Assembly: GCF_963678635.1 (NCBI RefSeq)
Contig: NC_087065.1
Span: forward strand, 19,793,623-19,857,622
Direction of reading: 5' to 3'
Origin: Symsagittifera roscoffensis
Lineage: Eukaryota; Xenacoelomorpha; Acoela; Convolutidae
Length of the DNA stretch: 64,000 bases
Every line of letters starts with the position of its first letter. Within the stretch, counting starts at the first letter, position 1. This document shows, one piece after another, positions 32,001 through 44,440 of this stretch. The notes under the pieces are model-generated. The model worked only from the letters and a program-made list of their open reading frames with translations, did no database searches and was not told the origin of the DNA. The position numbers were made by a program, and so were the translations under genes.

Positions 32001-32179
32001 TGTCCATTATTAAAACTAAAGAACGTAATGAATGTACTAAAGACTCTTATATAGGTCTTGCTGATTTTTTTTTGTTATTTTTTTTCAGGTAAAAGTCTTA
32101 AAATATTGATGCACTTAGGTAAAATGCATTTTTTGAATTGAATTGATATTCATCTGCTAAAAATTGCGTTAATAGCACT

Positions 32180-32370
32180 CTCTAAAACCGAACGTGGAAA
32201 TGACGCGAAAAAACGTTAACGGTTGCTAGTTTCGAAAGTGGAATATATTTTTAAATTTTCCCTGCGGAATAAAAAACTTTACCTATTGATCGAGTTTTCT
32301 CAATTCGGGTTCATGTCATCAAAAGAAGCGCCAATGACAAATTGTTATAAAAATTCTAAGAGCTTAAAGG
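32180..32370. repeat. Dispersed repeat family, copy 1 (others at 44205-44440 and 45085-45300)
   Basis: Three plus-strand copies share, in order, a segment with TTTCGAAAGTG or a similar word, a block like GCGGAATAAAAAACTT, a TTAATTTTATCA or similar word, and a final AAAGGCCATA or GGGGCCATTTA. The copies are ancient and the boundaries are not exact. I see no coding capacity. Confidence 0.4.
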
Positions 32371-32999
32371 CCATACTTTTTTCTTTGAAATTCTAAAGTT
32401 CAGATTTTTTTCAAGACAGTCATTGTTTTTTTAAATAATTACTAACGTTCAATACTCTTTTCCAATCTTCGATTGGCTATGTTTGATTAGGGCGGGAATT
32501 TAAACTTTTTTTATAAAATCAATTTTTTTTGCTCGTGTGTCTGCTCAAATTTGTGTCTGCTCAAAAAATTTCGGCTTTGTTTTTTTTCGTAATTTTTGTT
32601 CCATTTTTGCTGTTTTGAAATTCAAGTGTGTGGCATGTTTGCCTGGAGTTAAATTCAATCGGGACATACAAAAACTTATTTGAAATAATTTCTTTTTAAA
32701 AAGTTTCATTTTTTTCGGCTTCTTATCTTTTTTTATATTTGTGTTGTATCGCAAGGGACGCGAAGCTCTGCCACGTCCCTCGTTTTAATTAAAAGCCGAA
32801 GATTTTGATAATCATAATAAAAAAAAACTTCCAAGAAAATGTAAGCTTGAAAATCACTTGGGAGAACGTCAAAAGCGTTTAGCCCGCCGAGTCACGCCTC
32901 GAGAGCAAAAAATTGCTTGCTTTGCTCACCTAACAACTCAAATGAGCCCTTATTAAATTATTATCGACAAAAGAGCCGTTCTGAGTCGCCAATAATACT

Positions 33000-35500
33000 T
33001 ACAGAAAACCAACGAAAAAAAAACATTTTCTACTGCCCTTTTACCCATTTTTTAAATTTAAAGTACGAAAGAAGAAAAGGAATTTCATTAAGCATAGTAA
33101 ACAAGAAAATTTACCTTATATATTAAATAAAATCTAGAAACTGATAAATTAAATTTTTAAATCTCTATCAGTCAATGTCCTAATATATTTTGAAACTGAT
33201 TTGTCGAACTTTATTAGAAAATCAAACAAATTTTTCATTCCATAGCTACTTTTTTTTTCTATTTCGATAAGCAGCGCTTTGTGTCTGTGTCTTAACTTCC
33301 TTGTTCCGATTTATCTCCCAAAAGCAGTTTTCATTTTAACCCCCTGAAAACAACAGTTATTGCGGTGAACATTTTGCTCTTATCTTATTATTTTTGCTAA
33401 CGTATTTCTTAACTCGTATATTGAAAACTTTTTTCAACTTCGTTTGATTAGATTCTTTTGTTTTTGTATAAACTATTTTTAATTGATTTGATTGAAATTT
33501 TTGCTTTAAAGCTGTTCATCTCGAAAGTTTTCCCAGATCCTTAAGATTTGTCACAAGAATTTTTGCAGCAATATTTTTTCTATCTTCGGTGTTTTCAACT
33601 CTATTGCTCCCCTTATCAATATCAAAAAGGCATACATATTTTTTTTATTTCGAAACTAAAAAAATGACATTCAATTGAGAGATTAGGTCTTCAAGGAACC
33701 TGGTGAAGAACTTCTCTTCTCATGAATTTAGGCCCCTGCAGATTTAAAATCTAGGATCTAGTTGATTTTTTCTCGACTAAAATCTATTGATTGGCTTACC
33801 GGTTTCCTTCCGTTTTGAAGTGTTGGTTTTATCACTTGTGCTTAACGCCTCCCCAGTTTTCAAGTGCCCACAATGAGGATCTGTTACAGCGGGATTTATT
33901 GGGAGGTTTCAAACTTGTAATAAGAAAAACTCAATTCAAGTCTGTTCTTTCACTGTTGTGTTTCTCTGATTGGGCTGCTCAAGTTTCGAGCCTTCAAGTG
34001 AAATTGTGCGTCGAAGTTTTCTTTTTTCTTGTAATTTTCTTATCTTAAATCAATTTCATATTCAATTCTCCACAAAGTATACGTTTCTAATTATTTTTTA
34101 CACTCAACAAGTTTTCCTCCTGGATGTCCAAAATTTCTTCTATTCCAATTTTTGGACATTTATATAATACAGTCAAAATCTGTAATCAGTGTTTTTTCCT
34201 CAGTCAAAAAGTTGATCAATAAAAACTGTACATGATCGTTTGTTGTTTTTTTTTCTGATCTGATCAGACAATTGTCTCAACTCCCCTACCTATTTCAACG
34301 CAGCTAATAAATGTTGTGTGAACCAAAAAGTTATTGCATCTAAAAAAACTTTTAAAATGCAGAGAAAAAAAAACACTAAATGCGAGCGCTTTATTGTCAT
34401 TTGTTTTGACTTTAAGTTTTAATTGAAAGAAGTATAAGAAAGTTAATAACAATGCCAAAAAACAAGAGAGAAAAACACACAAAAGCACGAGCGCTTTGTT
34501 TTTACCTTTTTTCTTTTAAAGACTTAAGTGAGCCAGCTAGTTTGTTGCCTAAGACAAGTTCTCAAACTAATTTTCATTTTCTTGGCCAAATTCAGTTTTT
34601 CAACCTTTTTGTTCAAAATCTGGCATGTTTTCACTTGTATTCGATTTAAAATTGCTTCTCGATTGGAGTATTTCATTCGTAAGAGCAATAGCACCTTCTT
34701 TTGGCTATGAAAGTCAAAGCTGACCGTTTTAAATGGGCAACGACTCATCGCATATTGTTTTTCGTAATCCCATTTGTTTAAAAGTCTAAGACACTTTTTA
34801 ATATTCTTGGATGCATCTTTTGGGTAGTTTGCACGTGAATCATAGGGAAGAGGGACCTTGATTGCTAATAAATTACCACACCGTCGAGTGATCAATGAAG
34901 ATGCCATCAGTCCACTTCACTAACTTTTCTGTATTAACATTTTGTTAAATATTCTCGTGTTCCCTACTATTTATAGATTGTCATCGAGTTATAATGTCAT
35001 GTGTTTGTCTTGCTAAGAGTAATTGAGTGGGATGATATCTGATTTGTAATGTCGCGTAGTTATTTTGCGTTTTTCCCCGAATTCCTTAACATTGTACAGG
35101 CTTAATATTTGCTAGGGCAGTTTGAATTGTAAGTCCAATTTATTATCCAACGTCCGAGACCAAATAGCTAAACATAGAAAAATCAGCTATCCATATTTAG
35201 TTTTCACAAGCAGCATTTTACGTTTAGATTTTAAAATGAGTTGACGAACCTGAGCGTTGAAACATGAGATGATATACTCAATAACTTCAGAAATTTATTT
35301 GAAAAACAGAAATTGAAAATGATACTTATCAATCCTTAGAAATTAAACACGATATATCACTCAACCCCATCTTTTGGTTATTTATGGCAGCCGGGTTGAC
35401 CAAAAATGCATATCATACAATTTTTTACAATTCCATAGATACAGAAAATCCTAGGAAAACTTGAGAAAGAACATTATTTCTCAAAATTTTTGGGATGTGT
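33000..35500. other. AT-rich stretch, nothing recognised
   Basis: This stretch has poly-T and poly-A runs and short open frames on both strands (longest 127 codons, minus, 34524-34907) without motifs. The 127-codon frame has composition like the surrounding noncoding DNA, so I do not call it. Confidence 0.4.
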
Positions 35501-35544
35501 TGGTGACCGAACACAAGTGATTAAAACCATGGTTTACTCAAAAC

Positions 35545-35945
35545 TAGAGTCAGCAAAGGGTTGGTCATCTGGCATTTACAATGCATTGGAAACGACCTGA
35601 ATTGTGTAAAAGTTATCTTCACAAATCATATACTGAAACATCAAACGTTTAAATTTTGGCAAACACTTTAAAAGATGATTTTTTTAAAATAGAATTTTTA
35701 AATTATCAGACATTAATCAAGGCGTATAAAAACATGCTATGCAAAAGAAAAAGGCGATTTTAGCCGGTTGCAAAAAAATCCAAAAGTTTGTGTATCCAGG
35801 ACTACGTTATGCAAACAAAAATCAAAATTTGCATGCTAAATTTTTGTTTGAAAATGTTTGTTTGAGTACAAAAATCGATTTGCGGTTGAAAAAAAAACAT
35901 TTGGGGCAATTTTAAAATTATTGTCTTCATAAAAAGTTAGTCAGT
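35545..35945 (+). repeat. Dispersed repeat, plus copy of an inverted pair with 43075-43480
   Basis: The segment GCATTGGAAACGACCTGAATTGTGT ... AAAAGATGATTTTTTT ... GTATCCAGGACTACGTTATG ... TTTGTTTGAGTACAAA ... TTTGCGGTTGAA is matched in reverse complement at 43075-43480 in the same order. The copies are diverged. No ORF is shared between them. Confidence 0.6.
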
Positions 35946-36469
35946 TTGTCTAAAAAAACTTGTCGAAATTGTATGATAACCATTTTTTTCCAGAAAAGTT
36001 TTTTTCATCACCAGACTGTCATTTTATTCAAATAGCCACAGAAACTAGTTCGAATCTTTTTTCAAGGATTTTTTATGAAATTATTTGAAAGTTCTATAAC
36101 TAGCATTTTTCCATACATTTGATGCATGGAATTGTACGATAAGCATGTTTGGTGTATGGAATTGTAAGGTAAGCACTTTCGGTTTATGGAGGTCTTCCCG
36201 GGCAGCTGACTTCACATGCAAACAACTAATTTCGATTGCAAGTTTCTGGTATACTACGTTTGTTTTTTTTTGTAATTTTTTTCTTTCTTCGCAACAGTTT
36301 TTTGTTGACACTCATTTTTAGTATGGCTGACTAAATTTTTTTTTCAAATTTGCATCAAAAATAAAATACAGTTAGAAGGCAAATTAAACAATCAAGCCAA
36401 AAAATGACGAGAATAGGATTTATCTGGCCAAAAATAAAATAATCAAACAGTTTTTTGTGAAAAAAAAAA

Positions 36470-38900
36470 CATTTTTTTTATTAGCATAATTGCCAAAAAA
36501 TGTTGAAAATTTTAGATGTCTTTAAGATTGTTCATAGCAGTATTTTCCAAAAAATCCTGCTTCTAGTCAACAATAGACTTTTTCTGACAAAGATGCTTCT
36601 CAAGTAATTTTCGACAAAGCAAAAACGTACAGTTATGTTTCCGTTTGCAAAAGAACTTTGAGTAAAACTAAAAAAAGGCGATAACTTTTTGTTTAGCAAA
36701 AGCTTTGCTTATGAAATAAAAGATTCAATTATACAGTTTGAATTTTAAAAAGTATGTATTAGGTTAAAAGAGTTTCCAAAACTGAAAAACATAAAGTTGT
36801 TTTCAGAGTACAATGATTTCACGGCTCACACAAACAATTATCCGATAGAATTTGCACGTAATTTTGTACAAATGCTGTATCTTGTAGAGTACAGACGCAA
36901 CCCTTTTCGACTTGAAAATAAATTTGGTAATAATCAATGAAAATCTGGTAAAAGTAGATAAAATCTGTCAAGCAAATTGGAAGAGTTTTCAAGCACTGAG
37001 ATGGTCAAAAAAGTGTTCCAGCCTAATACGAAAAGTTTTTTGTTCCAGCCATTGAAAATGGAGTGAAAATTTGTATTCGAGCGTGTTTTGGAATGATCAA
37101 AGAAATCGAAAGAACAAAAGAAGAACAAAGGGAGCGTCCTTGTTGCAGAAAATACACAGTTTTGTGGCTTCGTAATGTGATTTCCACAAAACGGACTTGA
37201 TTGAGTGATATATCATGTTGAAGTTATTTTAGTCGTGATTCAAACGGCATTACAAGTTTCCAAAAATTCAACCACTGTTGAGAAAAACCAGTTTGAAAAT
37301 ATTTGTAAAAATATTTGACTTTACGAGAAAAAAAAGTTTGGGAAGCTTTATTTAGCACTTTTCTGGCATGAAAACTTTGAAATTTGAAAAAAAAATTAAA
37401 AAATTTTTATTGCAAAATTTAAAAAAAAATCATTTTATTTTTGTTTTTTGAAAAGTGTTGTAGTTGTTTATGACCAGTTCACAAATTATCTATATAATTT
37501 TATACTTTTATCATCACACGACTTACAAGAAAAGTCACTAACTTGAAAAAAAATTTTCTTTGAATGTGGTCAGAACATTCTGTGTTACGTGCACAGCCAT
37601 CGGCTATCCTTGTATTGGCACGACTCTGTGTGAAATTTTAAAACGCTCTAATGGGATTTTTTTTAGATTTAATGCCGAGAACTTCGAGAGTCTAAGGCAA
37701 CGATAAATTTCCGGGCAAAAATCATCTACAAACTTTGCCAAAACATCTTAAAAAATTTCGAACAAATAAAGCTCAGTTTTGTAGCTCATGCATTTGCTAG
37801 TCAACGAAAAAAAAAATAAAAACTGGATTTATTTAAAAAGAAACATTTGGAGTCAAGTCTCGAATATGAAAAGAATCCTCCAGGAGATTTCAGGAAACTT
37901 CAGAAAAACTGGCATCGATCTATTTTGATTTGCAATTTTTCCGGTTAAAAATTCCATTTCTAGGACAAAACAATGATTTCTAGGTAAAAAGAAGCTAAAT
38001 CAAGTTTTAAAATTGCCTAAAGATTACAGTTGAACTCGTTGCTTTTTAATTTGGTGAGCTCCTTTTGCAACAAGCTTCAAAAATTGTGATTTTTTTGGTA
38101 GAAACGAAAACATTTTCCTTTAATTATTCCGAAAAATAACTGGTTTGCGCAAATTACAACGGTGTTTACACAGTTTTTGCATATCAATGAAAATATAAAG
38201 AGTTTGCAAAAACCCAGAAATGAAACGGCTCTAGTTTTTGTCTGAGTTTGGATCCATACACAAAATAACACATTACTTTCAAAGAAAAACTGTCAGCAGA
38301 AAACTTTTTGGTGGGCTATTCGTCCGAATGGCTTAAATTTTTTTCGATACTCTATAGTAAAAATTTAAATCTCTTCAATCGTCAAACACTCCAAGCACAA
38401 GCAGCAATTTTACGTCAAACCAATGATTGTTTGAACAAGGTCGTACAGTCACGGGACACAGAAGCTGCAACTTTGAGTTTTCAACCGCAAAAAAAAACAA
38501 AAAAAAGTTTTTTTTTCTGTCTGACGCTTTTTGGCAACATTTTAAACGTTCATAGCTCAGATTTTGCATATGCTGGGTAAAAGCGCTTGAAGTGATTGAA
38601 AAAAATTTACGCAAAGCTTAGCAAAGAACCAATCTTTCCAATGAATAATTCCTGTCCAACAACTGAAATTCATTATGATGTTTACAGGGATTCTTCACAA
38701 CACATATTCAATGCGCTTCGTTTGAGTGGTCAATATTTAGGCCAATAATATCAAGAAATAAAAGAGAAAAGAGAAAAACTCAAAAAGTGGGAAGGGTTTT
38801 ACTTTTTAACTTTTGAAAAAATTAAATTTTTTTCTTGATTATTAATTGGAACTCTTGAACAAAACTTGTAGTTTCGAAACATTATCGGCGGGGGAGGGTA
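36470..38900. other. AT-rich stretch, nothing recognised
   Basis: Only short motif-free open frames occur, on both strands. A block near 37020-37160 (TTTTGTTCCAGCCATTGAAA, then AAAGGGAGCGTCCTTGTTGC) is related to 43545-43640 and partly to 47510-47560, so it belongs to the dispersed repeat background. Confidence 0.35.
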
Positions 38901-39558
38901 ATGGTAGAAAAGCAATTTTTATATTTATTCTAGTTCAATTTCATTCATTTGCTTATTAGAAAGAAATTTACGCTCTCCAATAGCAAAATATTCGAATTGC
39001 GCAAAAAAACGTGAATGATTTTTTGTTTCACAAGTGGCATATTAATAATTAGAATTGCTATCGAAATCAAAAATATCGATTGATCCATTTATCTCAAAAT
39101 GGATAGATATCAAATCATAGCCATAGAATGCTTTTGAAATTGAAGCAGCTTTCGGACAATCTAAATTAACTTCTGCAGAAATATTCTGGAAAAAAAACAA
39201 CAATCATGTTTGCGTTTAAGAACCGCAATGATCCGAGGGGGGATGTTGACTGAGTTGTCTTTAAATTTTGGTAAACTAAAATTTTTCGAAGCTCATCAGT
39301 TTTAAGTCCGCGCGTCCGGGAATATTTCTAAGAGCATCTATGGCGCCAAATTTTTAAAGTTTTTAAAATCGAGGGCCAGTTCTCGGATATCTAATTTGTT
39401 TGGATGCAGCCCATTTTTCCGATTTGGTGCCACTAACGACCTCTCTTGTGGTCATACATTGGTACATCCAGCATTTTAGCGACATCAAAATAATAATGAT
39501 GCAATCTTCGGATGGTTTTGGTTTTCCTTTTTTGTCCAATCAATTTGACTAATCCCAG

Positions 39559-39785
39559 GGGAGCAGTGGTGAAGTGGTTAACGTCTCCGCCTCTCAATCG
39601 AAAGGTCGGATGTTCGAGGCCCACCATGATCCGTGCTCGTTGCTTGAGGGTGAGGCAACATTACCCAGCCCAGAAAAATAACCAAAAAAAATTGCATGTA
39701 GTTCTTAAGCAGGGGCACAACAGCGGTTCGCCGTGATGAGCTGTACAGCTCGTATGTTGGTCCTAAATGATCTTAATCCCGACAA
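39559..39785 (+). mobile_element. Candidate tRNA-derived SINE
   Basis: A tRNA-like head has an A-box-like stretch (AGTGGTGAAGTGGTTAACG, near 39565-39583) and a B-box (GATGTTCGAGGCCC, near 39609-39622), spaced as in pol III genes. An unrelated tail of about 160 bp follows. No full tRNA cloverleaf can be drawn (the acceptor ends do not pair well), so a SINE or tRNA relic fits better than a working tRNA gene. The 74-codon plus frame and 64-codon minus frame over it are shadows. Confidence 0.5.
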
Positions 39786-39984
39786 TTCAACATTTGCGTA
39801 AATAGGCATTTGCTTCAGATAGAAGATACCAATGGATGTTTCAACCAGAACCAAAAATCTGGCACTTGTTTCAATCTACGGTTTGCTATAATTGACAAAA
39901 AAATCTGATCATGCAAATTCCTGTAAAAAGGCAAAATGTTTTAGGATAAGACACATATAGCTTTTTCAATTAGATTGAGAAAAC

Positions 39985-40260
39985 CCAGAAAAAAATCTAT
40001 AACTATAAAATAACTCTTTTAACCATAGGCTTTAAATAAAATACTAGTATTTATAATACGTTAACTACAAAACTATAACTAATTATACAACCAAGTAAGA
40101 AAATTATTTTAGCAGAGTTTTGATTACAAGACTTTTGGACCGCTTGAACAAAATATGAAAGTTAAACAAACTATATGATGAAAAGCGGAACAAAAATTAT
40201 AACTTTTGCAATTTTTTTCCAATAGAAGGCAATTTACAAAGATACGAATATTTGGAGGTA
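39985..40260. repeat. Dispersed repeat pair with 41020-41255
   Basis: Both copies have an ACTATAACTAATT tract, GCAGAnTTTTGATTA, a stretch like ATGAAAGTTnAACnAA, and AATAGAAGGCAATTTA in the same order about 1.03 kb apart. A related tail recurs near 38940-39050 (ACGTGAATG ... TCACAAG). Confidence 0.55.
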
Positions 40261-41345
40261 CAAGAGTGGGATATACAACTTACTGAACAATAATCAACGC
40301 CTTAAAAACAAATGTGTACGGAGCAGGCAGGTAAGAAAGACTATAAATGTTCTATTTACTGGGTTCAGACTTTTTGAGACCAAAGACGAACCGACAGGCC
40401 GTATTTTAAACTCGATGAAGCCTCGCAATGTTTTGTTTTGAAGATACCGATCAGCAAGATGTTGCAATAGTCAAGATTGATGGAAAACAAACAGGCAATT
40501 AACTAACAAAATCCGGGACTGAAGTTACAAATACACAGATGATTGCACAACAAGGAGATCAAAAAGAATCATCCGATAAAACCTCTAAAAACTTAAAGAA
40601 TTGACTACAATTTCAAATTGATTTTATTCATGATTGCAACATTAGAGTCGTTTGGGTTTCATGAACAGAACGTCGGTTTCAAAAATTTCACTTAGAACTC
40701 TTCAAAAACTTTTATACAGGAGCTAAAACAAAGTTCTAAGGCTTATCCTTCTATAATGAGCCTGCTCGCTTGCTTTAGTCGTTTGAAATTAAAAAATTAA
40801 ATTGGTTTTTCTCAACATTGCAAAAAAAGTTCAATTTTTTCTACTTTATTCAAATCAAGACTGAATGGGCTTCAGTATGATAAATCATTTTACCCATTCC
40901 GCTGATTATTTGGGGTACTTGATTTTGCGTGGAAAACAACAAAAAACAGAGAAAAGAAACAAACTAAAACACACGTGAATACAAAGCTCCTCCCCGTTTT
41001 CAATGGTCGGAACAATAACTATAGTTTTATAACTATATAACTATAACTAATTGCGTATAATTAATTCTACATGCAGCTGCGAAAATTGTGTGTGCAGAAT
41101 TTTGATTAATTAGTATCTGAACCACTAGAACGAATTTTGAAAGTTGAAAACTAAATGGTGGGAAGGTGAACGGTAAATCTCAAATTTGTGATATTTCAAA
41201 GTGCATTGAAAATAAGTTGCTCAATAGAAGGCAATTTATGCTCTACAGTAATAAAATACTCAGTGGCGCACGCAAAGAAAAACGTGAATGTGTTTTTGTC
41301 TCACAAGCGGTTTTTCTGTAATAAGATTTTCGTTAATCTTTTATA

Positions 41346-41412
41346 TCTGATCGACCTTTGATGACGACCTTTTTTTGATGGCGACCTTTTTTTGATGACG
41401 ACCTTTTTTTAG
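41346..41412. repeat. Short tandem repeat, about 18-bp unit
   Basis: GATGACGACCTTTTTTT and its variants are repeated three to four times, beginning with GATCGACCTTT and ending with AGGTCGACC. Confidence 0.8.
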
Positions 41413-41742
41413 GTCGACCCAATTGATTTTCCGAGCTCCCTTAAAGCAGTAAAAAGACGCTGTTTTGGCAAAATTTTCTGCGCCACAGGCAAATTTTTGA
41501 AAAAAGAGGCAAAAAAACTTTTTGGGCACTTTTTGGAAAATTTTGACAAAAAATCGCGTTTTTTTTGCGCGCGCTCCCCCTCAAAGATAGTATATGTTGG
41601 CGCCATAGGCGCCTTTATAAAAATTTTAGGGTTGGTCGGCCAAAAATTGATTTCCTAAAAAGTACCAAAGGGGGACCCTTTGAGTCGGCAGGGGGTCGAA
41701 TCCCTGAGGTGGAAAGCGCGTCCCCCCCTAAATCCGCCCCTG
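41413..41742 (-). mobile_element. hAT-like element fragment
   Basis: Read on the minus strand from 41742 it starts CAGGGGCGGATTTAGG, a common hAT terminal sequence, then GGGGGACGCGC. The interior (GCGCGCTCCCCCTC and GGTTGGTCGGCCAAAAATTGA on the plus strand) is related to 42596-42890. The other end is not found. It lies 44 bases before exon 3 of the four-TM gene. Confidence 0.45.
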
Positions 41743-41785
41743 ATTATAATCAATAATCATTAATCAATGTTTTTTGTTTTTATAG

Positions 41786-41967
41786 AGGCGTGCATGCTGA
41801 TAGCGGCCTGTCTCATCTCAGCTTCGTGCAACCACTTGGACTTGGCAGCTTTCTACGCAGTCCTGCTTTGGTTCTCATTCGTCTACTTCACTGTCTCGTT
41901 CGCCATGGCCATCGTCATCTTCGTCTGCGCTAAGAAGAACAAAAAACCCCTCTGCTCTTGCTGCTGA
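41786..41967 (+). CDS. MARVEL-like four-TM protein, exon 3 (terminal)
   Basis: This last exon codes for residues 99-158 and a TGA stop. It completes TM3 (EACMLIAACLISASC) and adds TM4 (about residues 120-147, VLLWFSFVYFTVSFAMAIVI), then a basic cytosolic tail KKNKKPLCSCC. The tail cysteines mirror the MCDCC at the N-terminus; both are likely palmitoylation sites, by inference. The asparagine-bearing TM3 start and the Leu-Ala-Ala-Phe-Tyr start of TM4 resemble MARVEL proteins. There are no claudin W-GLW-C-C or tetraspanin CCG motifs. The third position of codons is strongly GC-biased compared with the flanks. The downstream 3' UTR shows no clear AATAAA. Confidence 0.78.
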
Positions 41968-42595
41968 AACCATGCACTTACGTTCGCAATATCTTCAAAT
42001 AGTGGGGCGCTTAACCCGCAAAAAAATGATGTTAGAACTGAGGATCTATGAAAGGGAAATGATTCGCTGAGGATCTATGAAAGGGTGCCAGGCATGTCTA
42101 AGCATAGTACGTTTGTATTAGTTCCCCCACATTCAATACTGAGTTTTTTGATCAGTGAAATCCTTTTTTGCCACCTAGGCAGTTTTTTTGCATCTAGAAC
42201 TTTTACGTGGTACCATAATTGCGGTCGAAATTAGTCAGGCTGTGGTAAATTTAAAGCTAGATGTCAAATAAGAGCTCGTCCTCAAAATCCATCATTGCAT
42301 GGCAGCGAATCAAATACACGATGTGATTATCTCAAAGAGAATGCCTTACCACTATGGTCTCTGATTTTCGCCATACCGCTATGCGAAGTGCCTCTCGCGA
42401 ATTTTTTGGAATGCGTATTCAAAATTACGAATTCATCTTTGGCCAACCAGTGCTAAATTTTGTTAGCTGTATTTGATGCCAATACTTACTATATTGAAAG
42501 GGTTGCGTACTTGCGGAATGTTTGGTTTGTTTTTTGAATCTTGAGCCTGCAAGTTTCATTTTATCATAACCATTTTGTAAAATTAGACTTTGTCA

Positions 42596-42890
42596 GGGGC
42601 GAAATTAGGATTTTCACGAGGGGGCGTGAGCGGACTTTCGAAAAATTAAAAACCCATTTTTCTGTCGACTAAAATATTTTTTGAAAACTCTCAAAACAAA
42701 ACTCGACCAAAACAAAAGCTAGAACCAAAGTGCATTTTTTTAGTCTCCTAAAATATTTCAAAAGCCTTTTTTTGCCAGCACGCAATCCTTTCAATATTAG
42801 CATGTTTTAGCGCCAAAATCGCCTTAGAAAAACTTCAGGATTAGTTGGCCAAAAATATATGTCCCAAAACAGTGCACCTCTGCATTTTGC
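42596..42890 (+). mobile_element. hAT-like element fragment
   Basis: It starts CAGGGGCGAAATTAGGATTTTCACGAGGGGGCGTG, close to the end seen in reverse at 41742. The interior (TTAGCGCCAAAATCGCC, AGTTGGCCAAAAATATATG) parallels 41600-41660. The right end and target duplication are not clear. Confidence 0.45.
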
Positions 42891-43074
42891 GTTAGAAAAA
42901 AGCAAACCGTCATTGAATATACGCATGACCTATTTGATTAAGAAAAAGCAAAATGGAAAAAGAAATCCAAAACATATTACCTCCAAGGACCAAAAACGCT
43001 AGTCTTACAATTCCATATATAGAAATTGTATGACTAGCATTTTTTGATGGCGAAAACAAAAATTTTTCAAAGTA

Positions 43075-43480
43075 TTTTTGAAATTGCCCCCAAAAATTGT
43101 TTAGTTTTTACTTCGACCGCAAATTGAATTTGTACTCAAACAAACAGTTTTCGAAAAAAACTTTGCATGCAAAATTTATTTTTTTGTGTGTATAACGTAC
43201 TCTTGGATACACTAATATTGGATTTTTTTTCCTTTTCGCACAATAACTTTTTTTCAAAAACGCTTATATATGGCATATTTATGTAAGCCTTGATCAAAGT
43301 CTGGAAATATAAAAATCCCAATTTCCAAAAAAATCATCTTTGGAACTTTTTGCCAAAGATTGAAAATTTGATAATTTCGTTATATTAATTGAGTGAGACA
43401 GAATTAAAACATTTCAGGCCGTTTCCAGTGCTTTTTTAATGCAGACGGACAATTTTTTGGTTTGGACATTTCCATAACGA
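43075..43480 (-). repeat. Dispersed repeat, inverted copy of 35545-35945
   Basis: It matches the plus copy in reverse complement. An imperfect hairpin (GCTAGTCTTACAATTCC ... GAAATTGTATGACTAGC) lies just to its left near 43000-43040. Confidence 0.6.
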
Positions 43481-44204
43481 GGTCAAAATGTGCATTGGAT
43501 AAGTGCACAATTTAGTGTGTGTAGATCTCTAAAAACCAGAGACAAATCTGTAAAAATGTTAAAATTTTGTCGGAACGATCGAAGAAAACAAAATAACATG
43601 AAAAGAAAAAAAAGAGCGTCTTTGTTGCGGAGTCGACTCGCAATTCACTTAAAACACAGTTTGGTGTAATGTTAGCAAAGTTCTAGAAAATTTGAGTTTG
43701 TAAATTTTTTTGTTGCCGTTTTTCTCATCTGCCCTTAATTTTTAACTTTCCTTTTTCTTTCAGGTTTTCTCATTCATGAAAATTGCTATTTCAGGATTGT
43801 CGTCATCAGCATCAAAATTCCACGACAAGCGCAAATTGAAATCAAATACATTTACATTAGTCTATACATAAAAATGATTATCACGGCAATTTCACTAACT
43901 CATGATCAGGAGCAATAAAATTGATACCAATCAAGCTGATAAAAAATTGTAATTTTGATCGATATCCTTTTTGACTCATTTTGCAAAATTAAAAAACATA
44001 GTCTCGAAATTGTTTTAAAAATCTGGTTTTAATAGCAGAGTTTAGACATGAAATGAAAGTGTCAAAAAACATGAACCAAAAATATTCATCATGGTATAGC
44101 ATTTTTGAGAGTCGATAAACGTAGTGAGTACTCTTATAAAGGTCCTGATGATTTTTTTCTTGAAATTACAGGATCAGTTTTGATTTTTAATTTTTTTTTC
44201 CAGT

Positions 44205-44440
44205 TCACTTCATTTGCTTTGTTAAATGGAAGGAAAACGCCACTATCGAACAGCAGAAAAAAAAACCACCGAAATTTTGATTGTCTTCTAATTTTGAAAA
44301 GGATTTTTTTTGTTAGATTTCCTGCCAAAGTATAAACTTCATTTATTATTCCAGTTTTTCCAAATTGGTTAATTTTATCAGAAAAATGTCAATGAAATTT
44401 TGTTCTGGAAATTTAAAGAGCTTTGGGGCCATTTATTTTT
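44205..44440. repeat. Dispersed repeat family, copy 2
   Basis: Related to 32180-32370 and 45085-45300. It includes GGAAGGAAAACGCCACTATCGAACAGCAG, parallel to GGAAGGTAAGTCCCACCAACGAACAGCAA at about 45090. Confidence 0.45.

Larger units (their letters stand above)
31262..41785 (+). other. Intron 2 of the four-TM gene (10.5 kb)
   Basis: The donor is GTGCTT and the acceptor is TTTTTTGTTTTTATAG. It contains a cryptic exon-like site at 31411-31433, diverged tandem repeats at 31575-32000, dispersed repeats, a tRNA-derived SINE at about 39.56 kb, and long AT-rich tracts without features (roughly 33.0-35.5 kb and 36.5-38.9 kb). Confidence 0.6.

Noticed and set aside
39559-39632. Functional tRNA gene
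   Set aside because: A- and B-boxes are present but the acceptor stem does not pair, and the anticodon arm is weak.
41261-41742. A complete hAT-like element from CAGTGGCGCACG to CAGGGGCGG
   Set aside because: The left 'end' at 41261 lies inside sequence that continues unbroken in a related repeat at about 38980-39010, and the flanking 8-mers do not match. Only the right end is kept as a feature.
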